Below are positions 25,463 to 33,046 of a DNA stretch of 38,561 bases, in pieces. Source of the DNA: an uncultured Bacteroidota bacterium (GTDB taxonomy: Bacteria; Bacteroidota; Bacteroidia; Chitinophagales; LD1). Location of the stretch: assembly GCA_937894725.1 (NCBI GenBank), contig CALAYL010000098.1, forward strand, positions 1-38,561, written 5' to 3'. Both the position numbers and the translations under genes were made by a program. Below the pieces are notes generated by a model that saw only the letters and a program-made list of their open reading frames with translations, was not told where the DNA came from and ran no database searches. Positions within the stretch are counted from its first letter, which is position 1. Every line of letters begins with the position of its first letter.

Positions 25463-26365
25463 TTATTTTGTTTTTCTAAATCGGGCAAAAGCGCCTAGCG
25501 GTAAGCTTTTTTGAAAGCTATCTTGCAAATAGAGTTCCCCTATTTCTACCGATGGAGTTTTGAAATGCGTAGTCACCAAGTTTTTTAAAATCAAAGATGA
25601 AAACCCAAGTGAGTAAGCATTCAGAATGAAAAAGTGATGCTCTTTGTCGAGTAGCTTTAGCACTTCTTGCATCATCTCGTTGAGTTGGTCTTCGAGTTTC
25701 CATTTCTCGCCATTTGGCCCATGACCGTATGCTGGAGGGTCGAGGATAATGCCGTTATACGTATTGCCTCTTTTTACTTCGCGTTTTACAAATTTAAGCG
25801 CATCTTCTACCACCCAGCGAATGTCTTTTAGGCCCGAAAGTTGTTGGTTTTCGTTCGCCCAATTCACTACTTGTTTGATAGAATCGAGGTGGGTAGTATC
25901 TGCTCCAGCTACCTTTCCCGCAAGCGATGCCGCTCCTGTGTAAGCAAAGAGATTTAAAAACTTGATGGGTTTGTTGGTGGGCATCATGCTGATGCTCTCA
26001 CTGATGTATTCCCAATTGACAGCCTGCTCTGGAAAAACGCCCACATGCTTAAACGAAGTAAGCCCTAGGCGTAGCTTGATGGCTTTGTTTTTGAGTGCGT
26101 CAAACTTATACGCTATACTCCATTGGTCGGGCGTTTTAGGATTCAGTTTTTTCCATTCACCCAATGAGCTGCTTTTAGGTACGAAACGCACATCAGCTTC
26201 TTTTTCCCATTTTTCAATAGATTGCGAAGGACTCCAGACTGCCTGCGGCTCAGGTCGTATCGTTTTGACTGTGCCAAATCGTTCGAGTTTAAGCCCATCG
26301 CCAGAGTCGATGAGTTCGTAGTCTGCAAAATGTTGTGGACTGAGAGTGAGAATAGTAGGCGACAT
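25463..26365 (-). CDS. Class I SAM-dependent methyltransferase (RlmI/RlmK-like, Methyltrans_SAM family)
   Basis: A 300-residue methyltransferase. The SAM-binding motif I is FLNLFAYTGAASLAGKVAGA near 150-169, followed by an acidic residue in THLDSIKQVVNWANEN and the catalytic-type motif IILDPPAYGHGPNGEKW near 217-234. The N-terminal part (LERFGTVKTIRPEPQAVW) is a PUA-like or other beta lead-in common to the group that includes 23S rRNA cytosine and guanine methyltransferases. The substrate is probably RNA, by family analogy. It starts 3 bases after the divIC stop. Confidence 0.88.
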   Translation of the reverse strand: MSPTILTLSPQHFADYELIDSGDGLKLERFGTVKTIRPEPQAVWSPSQSIEKWEKEADVRFVPKSSSLGEWKKLNPKTPDQWSIAYKFDALKNKAIKLRLGLTSFKHVGVFPEQAVNWEYISESISMMPTNKPIKFLNLFAYTGAASLAGKVAGADTTHLDSIKQVVNWANENQQLSGLKDIRWVVEDALKFVKREVKRGNTYNGIILDPPAYGHGPNGEKWKLEDQLNEMMQEVLKLLDKEHHFFILNAYSLGFSSLILKNLVTTHFKTPSVEIGELYLQDSFQKSLPLGAFARFRKTK

Positions 26366-26368
26366 AGC

Positions 26369-26698
26369 TTATTTTTTTGTAGGGGACAATACTACAAAAA
26401 CATCCTCATTACTTTTTTTCATCCAATATTTTTTACGAGCAAATCGGATAGCATATTCAGGGTCATTCATCAATGCATTGTATTCTTCCTCGGCTTTTAG
26501 CGCCTCTGCTTTATAGTACACCATCTTTTCGTTCATGCCCTTTAGCTCGTTGCGCAATCGATATTGGCTTATCATATTATTATCGTCTAAAAAAAGCATC
26601 CATACCACATAGGCTACCCCTGTCAGAAAGAAGAGATTGCGAAAAATCGGGGGGATTTTGTCGAACGGTATTTTGTTTAAAAGTGGATAGCTAGCCAT
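26369..26698 (-). CDS. Septum formation initiator family protein (FtsB/DivIC-like)
   Basis: A 109-residue bitopic membrane protein with a short cytoplasmic N terminus, one membrane segment at about residues 22-37 (LFFLTGVAYVVWMLFL) and a periplasmic coiled coil at about 45-85 (LRNELKGMNEKMVYYKAEALKAEEEYNALMND split over heptads). It then has the family ending PEYAIRFARKKYWMKKSNEDVFVV, with the conserved E-x-x-A-R-x-x-Y/F. It would join the FtsBLQ complex at the division septum. It is the first gene of a three-gene unit. Confidence 0.88.
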   Translation of the reverse strand: MASYPLLNKIPFDKIPPIFRNLFFLTGVAYVVWMLFLDDNNMISQYRLRNELKGMNEKMVYYKAEALKAEEEYNALMNDPEYAIRFARKKYWMKKSNEDVFVVLSPTKK

Positions 26699-26830
26699 AA
26701 TTTCTCTACAAATATTGCATAAAATAAGCCGAGTCGCAAATTGGGAAATGCACAGTATCTTGTCAACGTCTATTTTTGATGAATTTCTGTGTGTGAAGTC
26801 CGGAAATGTAATTTTTAGAAATATTAAAAA

Positions 26831-28252
26831 TCAACACTCAGGCAGAGAAAGTGGGATATTTGTAGCCAATCCACCATCGGAAGTTTCTTTGTACTTCATG
26901 TTCATGTCCTGTGCAGTTTCCCACATAGTCTGAATCACGGCATCGAGCGAAACTTTAGCAAATTCGGGGTCGCCATGCATGGCTAAGTTAGCAGCTGTGA
27001 TGGCCTTGATAGCACCCATAGTGTTGCGTTCAATACACGGGATTTGTACCAATCCACCTATAGGATCACAAGTAAGTCCGAGATGGTGCTCCATCGCTAT
27101 TTCTGCGGCTTGCATACATTGACTAGGAGTGCCGCCTGCACAGGCCGTGAGGCCAGCAGCAGCCATAGCAGACGATACGCCTATCTCTGCTTGGCAGCCT
27201 CCCATTGCAGCAGATATTGTTGCTCCGTTCTTAAACAGCATACCTATTTGCGCAGCAGTGGCTAAAAAAGTTTCGATATCTTGCGGACTTGATGTGGTAT
27301 AAAGTTGCTGATACATGATCACCGCAGGTATCACTCCCGCAGCGCCATTCGTAGGTGCGGTGACCACTCTTCCAAAAGCGGCATTTTGTTCATTTACAGA
27401 CAAGGCAAAACAACTTACCCAATTTAAAATATGGGGAAATGAGTTTCCTGATTTTTTTATGGATTCTCGCCACTCGTTTCTGTTTTGGAAAGTAGCACTA
27501 CCTATTAGTTTTTTGTGCATATCGAATGCTCTTCGCTTTACGTGTAGTCCTCCTGGAAGTATGCCATGGGCATGACAGCCATCGAAGATGCAGTCTTCCA
27601 TTACTGCCCATATATTCTGCAATCCAGCTCTAGTGCCAGCATCTGCTCTCCACGCTTTTTCATTTTCAAACACTATCTCCGAAATTGAATTGCCTGAGCG
27701 CATACAGTTTTGAAGTAAATCGTCTGAATCTACATTGCCATATTTCACTGTGATGGGTTTTGCCCAAGCAGTTTCGTCTTCTCCATCTTTTACGATAAAG
27801 CCGCCTCCTACGCTGTAGTATATCGCAGAGGTTAGCTCTTTTTCATTGTCAAAAAAGATAAATTTCAATGCATTAGGATGGTAGGGTAGGGTTTCTGCTT
27901 TTTTGAAAACAATATCTATTTTCGGATTGAAGCAGACTTTGAATTTGCCATCGAGGAGCAATTCGTTTGCTGATTGGATGGAGGCTAATTTTTTATGCAA
28001 TGTTTTGACATCAAAGAGGTCGGGTTGTTCGCCCACTAGTCCCATTTGTACGGCTATATCTGTACCGTGGCCAATTCCAGTTTTGGCCAGAGAGCCAAAC
28101 AACTCAATGCTGACTTTTTTGACTGCAGGTAGAAAGGGGTTGTCTTTCAAAAAATGTAAAGCGGCTTTCCACGGCCCAAGGGTATGTGAGCTAGATGGCC
28201 CCACTCCGATTTTAAACATGTCAAATACACTCAATGCTTCACCAGCTGCCAT
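26831..28252 (-). CDS. sdaA: L-serine ammonia-lyase (single-chain, Fe-S)
   Basis: A 473-residue enzyme that deaminates L-serine to pyruvate and ammonia using an oxygen-sensitive [4Fe-4S] cluster. The N-terminal beta domain carries the hallmark FKIGVGPSSSHTLGPWKAA. The C-terminal alpha domain has the cluster-binding cysteines in CAGGTPSQCMQAAEIA, GLTCDPIGGLVQIPCIERN and probably GGCQAEIGVSSAMAAAG. Alpha and beta domains are fused in one chain, in the usual order. It starts 39 bases after the AAA+ gene on the same strand and may be co-transcribed with it. It competes for serine with CysE, encoded divergently nearby. Confidence 0.95.
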   Translation of the reverse strand: MAAGEALSVFDMFKIGVGPSSSHTLGPWKAALHFLKDNPFLPAVKKVSIELFGSLAKTGIGHGTDIAVQMGLVGEQPDLFDVKTLHKKLASIQSANELLLDGKFKVCFNPKIDIVFKKAETLPYHPNALKFIFFDNEKELTSAIYYSVGGGFIVKDGEDETAWAKPITVKYGNVDSDDLLQNCMRSGNSISEIVFENEKAWRADAGTRAGLQNIWAVMEDCIFDGCHAHGILPGGLHVKRRAFDMHKKLIGSATFQNRNEWRESIKKSGNSFPHILNWVSCFALSVNEQNAAFGRVVTAPTNGAAGVIPAVIMYQQLYTTSSPQDIETFLATAAQIGMLFKNGATISAAMGGCQAEIGVSSAMAAAGLTACAGGTPSQCMQAAEIAMEHHLGLTCDPIGGLVQIPCIERNTMGAIKAITAANLAMHGDPEFAKVSLDAVIQTMWETAQDMNMKYKETSDGGLATNIPLSLPEC

Positions 28253-28291
28253 GACTTTTTTTTACTAATCTATAAAATCCAAACGCAAAAA

Positions 28292-30871
28292 CTAGTTCAA
28301 TTTGAAGCCCATACCTTTTCGTTTGCTTAAATCTTCACTTGTCAATAACTGTACATCTGCTAGGCAAATCTTATCAATCAAATCGGGGGTTCTTGTTTCT
28401 TTGTCCATTGATGCAAGTCGGAGGTGTTGTTTGTGGATGATCTCTCCTATCAATTTGCGAACTGCACGGGCATTACCGAAATTTTTATCCCGATTGTCAT
28501 ACATCGATTTAATGAGATTTCTTAAAAAAACATCAGCTTCTTCTTCGAGATACATTTTTTCATCGACCAGCATTTGTAGTCCTATTTTGTAGAGTTCAGT
28601 AGCGTTATAGTCTTCAAAAAGATAGGTGCGGTCAAATCGTGATTTCAAGCCTGGATTAGATTCTAAAAAATGTTTCATTGGCTCAGTATAGCCTGCGGCT
28701 ATAACCGCTATTTCGCCTCGCATATCTTCCATTCTTTTCAAAAGGATTTCAATCGCTTCATTGCCAAAACCGCCATCCATCAGGCTATATGCTTCGTCTA
28801 TAAAAAGTACGCCACCTTTGGCTTCTTGTATTTTCTCCTCTGTTTTGATTGCCGTTTGCCCTGTAAAACCAGCTACTAAGCCTTGCTTGTCGAGTTCAAT
28901 AAGATGACCTCTTTCGAGTAGTCCCAAGGCTTTGAAAAGTTTGCCAAAGAGTCTCGCTACGGTAGTTTTGCCTGTGCCCGGATTGCCGAGAAATACCGTG
29001 TGTAGAGAAAAGCGATTCATAACATCTTTGCCTGTTTCATTATAAAAGCGCACTAGTTTGACGAGTTCATTTACTTCGTTTTTGATGTTGTTGATGCCTT
29101 CTAGTTTGTCTATTTCTTGAATGGTATCAGCGAGTAGTTTTTCATTTATTTTTAGATGAATTTTCTTTTTGTCTTTACCGCCAAAAATCTTTTCGATATC
29201 TTCTATCGTAATGGTCGAAAGATTTTCTTGGGTGAGCGCGTTTATATCATCATGTTTCATCAAACGAAGTCCCATATTCATTTTCGCCTCATTGAGCAAT
29301 CCTATGGCATAGCGTGCATTGCCAAAACTTTTATCTCGAGTACGGAAACCCTCTACGAGTTGTTCATAAAGATACTTGTTGGCTTCATCTGTAAGGGTTA
29401 CATTCTTTTCTACTGCGGTGCGAGCCACTATTTCCTGCAATTCTTCAGGTGAGTAGTCTTCGAGATGATAGAAATTGCCAAAGCGTGACCGCAAGCCCGG
29501 ATTTGACTTCAAAAACACTTCCATTTCTTTAGGATAGCCAGCTACCATGATGGCAATATCTGGATCACCATCACTCATTTCTTTTATCAATACTTCGAGA
29601 GCCTCTTTACCAAAATCTTTGTTGTCATCGCCTTCACGTGCCAATGCGTATGCCTCGTCAATAAAGAGAATGCCGCCCTTGGCTTCTTCGATTGCTTTTT
29701 TGACTTTAGGTGCGGTTTGTCCTATATATTCGCCTATTAAGTGTGAGCGATCCACTTCTTTGACATGCCCTTTTGAGAGCAAGCCCATTGAGTGATAAAT
29801 GCCACCGAGCAATTTGACTACGGTAGTTTTACCTGTACCTGGATTGCCTGTAAATACGGAGTGGATGTTGATGCGGTCGTTGTCGGGCAGGCCTTTTTCA
29901 GTGCGAAGTTTTAAAAATTGAATGTATTTGAGATGGTCATAAATTTCCGTTCGTAGATTATCTAAACCTACGAGATTGTCAAACTTTTGAACGAGTTGTT
30001 CAAGATTGATTTTTGGCTCTTCTGGCTCTGATGTTTGCTCTTGGGTGTGTGGTGCTTCGGTAAAATCAATATCTCCTGCGATAGCTTTTTCTCCAGCAGG
30101 GAGGTGCATTACAGCGATGATATTATCCATAAATACCACTTCTAATCGATACTTATCATCGCGCCATGTGCCAGGCTTGTCATTGCCCCATCCCTCCGAA
30201 AAAATGATGATGGGTTCTTCCGATTTTGATTTGACTATGCGCATTCGCTCTATACGCGCTTTTAGCAATCCAGAGGCATTATACCAGTTAAATACGATTT
30301 CGCAATTCCAGTCTTTCTCTAGTTTATTTGTTGCTCGAAGCTCTGTATAGAGATAAGGTGTTTCATTTTTCGAAATTTGGGCTAGATATACCTTGTCGAG
30401 TTTTATGGTCTCATTAAATTCTCCAGCATAAAATCGGATAGAATCAATATCGAAATAGGGGTTTTCAGATGGCGTTACTTTACCGGCATTTTCTACAAAA
30501 AATAGTGCAGTGCCTACTCTTTCATCTTCTACAAAGGCTTCCCAGGTATATTCTCCTTCTTTCCAAAATGAAGCAGGGGTGGACATTCCCCAGCCTTTAT
30601 TGAAATAAACTACGTTTTCGGATGGCAATATTGTTCGTTTTTCGCTTTGGGAGCAGATTTCTGTTTTTTGATTATCGCGATGTGAAAATGCTTTTAAAGT
30701 GAGATTGGTTTCCCAACTTTGCTCATCGAATCTCTTATTGTAAAAAGCAAACTCTGCTGATACATAGGTGAGCTCACTTTCGTCAAATACCGAACGGTAT
30801 TCACGAGTACGATTTACGAGCCACTCATCAGAACAAAAAACTTTTAGTGATTTGAATTTATGGTTTTTCAT
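28292..30871 (-). CDS. Tandem CbbX/SpoVK-type AAA+ ATPase with duplicated N-terminal beta domain
   Basis: An 859-residue protein with two full AAA+ modules of the CbbX/CfxQ clade. Module 1 has Walker A GNPGTGKT (342-349), Walker B GGILFIDEA (399-407), pore loop GEYIGQTAP (380-388, Tyr382) and Arg-finger motif NPGLRSRF (457-464). Module 2 has Walker A at 629-636, Walker B GGVLFIDEA (686-694), GFTGQTA (668-674) and SNPGLKSRF. Residues 1-265 are unlike AAA+. They appear as two diverged copies of one unit, each ending in the same pattern: YFNKGWGMSTPASFWKEGEY (89-108) and IFSEGWGNDKPGTWRDDKY (223-241). An acidic linker spans 266-290. There is no signal peptide or membrane segment. By family it should be a ring-forming remodelling ATPase; the client is unknown and the N-terminal units may select it. 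Confidence 0.85.
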   Translation of the reverse strand: MKNHKFKSLKVFCSDEWLVNRTREYRSVFDESELTYVSAEFAFYNKRFDEQSWETNLTLKAFSHRDNQKTEICSQSEKRTILPSENVVYFNKGWGMSTPASFWKEGEYTWEAFVEDERVGTALFFVENAGKVTPSENPYFDIDSIRFYAGEFNETIKLDKVYLAQISKNETPYLYTELRATNKLEKDWNCEIVFNWYNASGLLKARIERMRIVKSKSEEPIIIFSEGWGNDKPGTWRDDKYRLEVVFMDNIIAVMHLPAGEKAIAGDIDFTEAPHTQEQTSEPEEPKINLEQLVQKFDNLVGLDNLRTEIYDHLKYIQFLKLRTEKGLPDNDRINIHSVFTGNPGTGKTTVVKLLGGIYHSMGLLSKGHVKEVDRSHLIGEYIGQTAPKVKKAIEEAKGGILFIDEAYALAREGDDNKDFGKEALEVLIKEMSDGDPDIAIMVAGYPKEMEVFLKSNPGLRSRFGNFYHLEDYSPEELQEIVARTAVEKNVTLTDEANKYLYEQLVEGFRTRDKSFGNARYAIGLLNEAKMNMGLRLMKHDDINALTQENLSTITIEDIEKIFGGKDKKKIHLKINEKLLADTIQEIDKLEGINNIKNEVNELVKLVRFYNETGKDVMNRFSLHTVFLGNPGTGKTTVARLFGKLFKALGLLERGHLIELDKQGLVAGFTGQTAIKTEEKIQEAKGGVLFIDEAYSLMDGGFGNEAIEILLKRMEDMRGEIAVIAAGYTEPMKHFLESNPGLKSRFDRTYLFEDYNATELYKIGLQMLVDEKMYLEEEADVFLRNLIKSMYDNRDKNFGNARAVRKLIGEIIHKQHLRLASMDKETRTPDLIDKICLADVQLLTSEDLSKRKGMGFKLN

Positions 30872-30900
30872 AGTAGCTTATTTACGATTAGTATAGTTAT

Positions 30901-30908
30901 CAAATTTA
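30901..30908 (-). promoter_or_regulatory. -7 promoter element of the AAA+ gene
   Basis: TAAATTTG on the minus strand matches TAnnTTTG exactly. A start near 30896 gives a leader of about 25 bases. The rest of 30909-31098 is very AT-rich and holds no gene that I can support. Confidence 0.55.
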
Positions 30909-31098
30909 GAAAAGAAAAAATCATGCCCTGTTTTTTTAGAAGACGAGTTATCCACTAAGAAAGTGTCACAAAAGAGTAAAAGTTTTGTTAAAGCCCAATT
31001 TCGTTATTTAAAACTAGATACTCATGGATAGGGCTTTTTGCTAAATAGTTTTTTAATAAATTTTTCATTTTTAAAAAAATAAGTTTCATATTGCAACT

Positions 31099-31161
31099 AT
31101 GAATTTATCACAAACAATGTGTTGCGTAGCTTGTTGTTGTCTTTCCGAAACGAAAGGGTGA
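31099..31161 (+). CDS. Cysteine-rich leader peptide of the cysE-cysK attenuator
   Basis: A 20-codon ORF, ATG at 31099 to TGA at 31159-31161, reading MNLSQTM, then CCVACCC, then LSETKG. Five of seven consecutive codons (31120-31140) are Cys codons (TGT or TGC). Such clusters are very rare by chance and are placed here 81 bases before cysE, whose product starts cysteine synthesis. The peptide itself probably has no function; translating it would measure charged tRNA-Cys. A 7-of-8 match to the -7 element (TAAGTTTC, 31080-31087) would place the transcript start near 31092. Family knowledge: trp, his, leu and polycysteine leaders work this way. Attribution to this system is inferred from sequence only. 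Confidence 0.85.
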   Translation: MNLSQTMCCVACCCLSETKG

Positions 31162-31219
31162 TAATTGATTTGAGTTAATTAATTGAATAATAAAACCCTT
31201 TCTGTATAGAGAGGGTTTT
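31141..31219 (+). promoter_or_regulatory. Cysteine transcription attenuator (three competing RNA hairpins)
   Basis: Segment 1, CTTTC (31141-31145), directly follows the Cys codons and pairs with segment 2, GAAAG (31152-31156). Segment 2 extended, GAAAGGGT (31152-31159), is an exact 8-base complement of segment 3, ACCCTTTC (31195-31202): the antiterminator. Segment 3 is also the left arm of the terminator (31192-31203 with 31208-31219). When Cys-tRNA is scarce a ribosome stalled at 31132-31140 would cover segment 1, freeing 2 to pair with 3, so cysE-cysK is read. When Cys is plentiful the ribosome reaches the TGA at 31159, covers segment 2, and the terminator forms. Confidence 0.8.
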
Positions 31220-31222
31220 TTT
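31192..31222 (+). terminator. Attenuator terminator before cysE
   Basis: A 12-bp stem (31192-31203 with 31208-31219, one G-U pair), loop GTAT, then seven Ts (31216-31222). It lies 20 bases before the cysE ATG with no gene between the leader peptide and it, so it can only terminate transcription entering cysE. Confidence 0.9.
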
Positions 31223-31242
31223 ATTTTTAAAATATTGAATAT

Positions 31243-32070
31243 ATGCACTTGCAAAAGAAAATAGCCATCTTTGATGAGAAGTTGATGCAGCATTTGCCTG
31301 CCATAGACGATGCTGAGGTTTTTGTGGATGGTGTGATAGATTACTTGTTTCCAATTAGAGCGAAGATTCGAAATGCACCTGTATATACAGAACTGAAAGA
31401 GCAGATACTAATAAAGCAATGGCAAAAACTACTTCTGCCACTTTCGCTTCATCTTAAATCACCTATTGATGAATTGAGCAATGTGTTTTTTGAAAAATTA
31501 AGTCAAATTTTTGATCAACTTAAAGATGACGCTCAGGCTATTTTAGACTTCGATCCTGCCTCTGTTTCGTTAGAGGAGGTGTTAGTCGCTTATCCTGGTT
31601 TTTATGCAGTAGCTGTATTTAGGATAGCCCATAGTATTCATGAACTAAATATTCCTTTTATACCTAGGCTTCTCACAGAGTATGCACATAGCAAAACAGG
31701 TATAGATATACACCCTGGAGCTTGTATAGGCAGACGCTTTTTTATCGATCATGGCACTGGCGTGGTGATTGGCGAAACTACCGAGATTGGCGATGAAGTA
31801 AAAATATATCAAGGCGTGACACTTGGTGCACTTCAAGTTTCTAAAGATGTAGCTAGAAAGAAACGACATCCCACACTTCAAGATAGAGTGACTATCTATG
31901 CAGGCTCTACTATTTTGGGAGGTGACACAGTGATAGGTCATGATACTATCGTAGGTGGTAATGTGTGGCTCACCGAAGGTGTAGCGCCATATTCGCTTGT
32001 ATATGCGAAACACGAAGCGCGTATTCGTACACAAAAAGAAATGTCGCAACCCATAAATTTTGTAATTTAA
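31243..32070 (+). CDS. cysE: Serine O-acetyltransferase
   Basis: A 275-residue enzyme converting L-serine and acetyl-CoA to O-acetylserine, the committed step of cysteine synthesis. An N-terminal helical domain (1-140) is followed by a left-handed beta-helix of hexapeptide repeats: GIDIHPGACIG with His157, FIDHGTGVVIGETTEIGDEVKIYQGVTLGAL with His170, and VTIYAGSTILGGDTVIGHDTIVGGNVWL. The C-terminal tail is longer than the helix end but carries no obvious terminal Ile for binding CysK beyond the final VI residues (PINFVI), which do end in Ile. It is preceded by a Cys-codon attenuator and followed 18 bases later by cysK. Confidence 0.95.
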   Translation: MHLQKKIAIFDEKLMQHLPAIDDAEVFVDGVIDYLFPIRAKIRNAPVYTELKEQILIKQWQKLLLPLSLHLKSPIDELSNVFFEKLSQIFDQLKDDAQAILDFDPASVSLEEVLVAYPGFYAVAVFRIAHSIHELNIPFIPRLLTEYAHSKTGIDIHPGACIGRRFFIDHGTGVVIGETTEIGDEVKIYQGVTLGALQVSKDVARKKRHPTLQDRVTIYAGSTILGGDTVIGHDTIVGGNVWLTEGVAPYSLVYAKHEARIRTQKEMSQPINFVI

Positions 32071-32088
32071 CCCACTCTAAATAAAACT

Positions 32089-33000
32089 ATGAAAGCAAAC
32101 AACATTCTTGAAACTATTGGCAACACGCCCCATGTAAAAATCAACAAACTTTTTGGTACAGACCATGAAGTCTATATCAAACTCGAACGACAAAACCCGG
32201 GTGCTTCTATAAAAGATAGAATAGCACTCGCCATGATAGAGGACGCAGAGGCAAAAGGTATTTTAAATCCTGAATCTACTATCATTGAGCCTACATCGGG
32301 CAATACGGGTATTGGATTAGCTATGGTAGCGGCTGTAAAGGGCTACAAACTTGTTTTAGTAATGCCAGAATCAATGAGTATAGAACGTAGAAGATTGATG
32401 GCGGTATATGGTGCTCAATTTGAACTTACCCCTCGTGAAAAGGGAATGAAAGGGGCTATTGCAAGAGCTGGTGAATTAGTATCACAAATACCAAATTCTT
32501 GGATGCCACAGCAATTTAATAATCCTTCAAATATTGATATCCACAAGCGAACTACAGCAATAGAAATTGCTAAAGATTTTGCAGATGGACTTGACTATAT
32601 TATTACTGGTGTAGGTACTGGTGGGCATATTTCAGGTGTGGCAGAGGTGTTAAAATCAAAATTTCCTAATCTAAAAGTTTTGGCAGTAGAGCCAGAAGCT
32701 TCGCCTGTAATCAGTGGTGGACAGCCTGCCCCACATGCATTACAAGGATTAGGCGCTGGCTTTATTCCTGAAAACCTTACAGTAAGCTTGCTCGATGGTG
32801 TGATAACGGTATCTAAAGAAACCGCTTTTGAATATACCAAAAGAGCTGCAGCTGAAGAGGGGATTTTTGTGGGAATATCATCAGGAGCAGCATTGGCCGC
32901 AGTAGCAAAAAAATTGCCAGAAATACCCAAAGGGAGTAAGATACTTACGTTTTGTTACGATACAGGCGAGCGATATTTAAGTATCGAAGGCTTGTTTTGA
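32089..33000 (+). CDS. cysK: Cysteine synthase (O-acetylserine sulfhydrylase)
   Basis: A 303-residue PLP enzyme making L-cysteine from O-acetylserine and sulfide. The PLP-lysine is Lys42 in NPGASIKDR. The substrate-binding loop is PTSGNTGIG (68-76), the phosphate-binding loop is GVGTGGHISG (about 174-183) and the C-terminal SSGAALAA is present. CysK and CysM types are not fully separable by eye, but the motifs and the pairing with cysE favour CysK. It lies 18 bases after cysE and shares its attenuator. Confidence 0.95.
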   Translation: MKANNILETIGNTPHVKINKLFGTDHEVYIKLERQNPGASIKDRIALAMIEDAEAKGILNPESTIIEPTSGNTGIGLAMVAAVKGYKLVLVMPESMSIERRRLMAVYGAQFELTPREKGMKGAIARAGELVSQIPNSWMPQQFNNPSNIDIHKRTTAIEIAKDFADGLDYIITGVGTGGHISGVAEVLKSKFPNLKVLAVEPEASPVISGGQPAPHALQGLGAGFIPENLTVSLLDGVITVSKETAFEYTKRAAAEEGIFVGISSGAALAAVAKKLPEIPKGSKILTFCYDTGERYLSIEGLF

Positions 33001-33046
33001 TAATAGCTTTTGCCGCGATAACGATTTTTCTATTATTTTGGTGATA

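Noticed and set aside
30990..31037. Inverted repeat AAAGCCC / GGGCTTT before the Cys leader
   Set aside because: The loop is about 34 bases, too long for a convincing terminator; it may still be a weak structure but I cannot support it.
31108..31293. Minus-strand open frame across the cysE leader
   Set aside because: It has no recognisable features and covers the attenuator, whose structure explains the sequence better.
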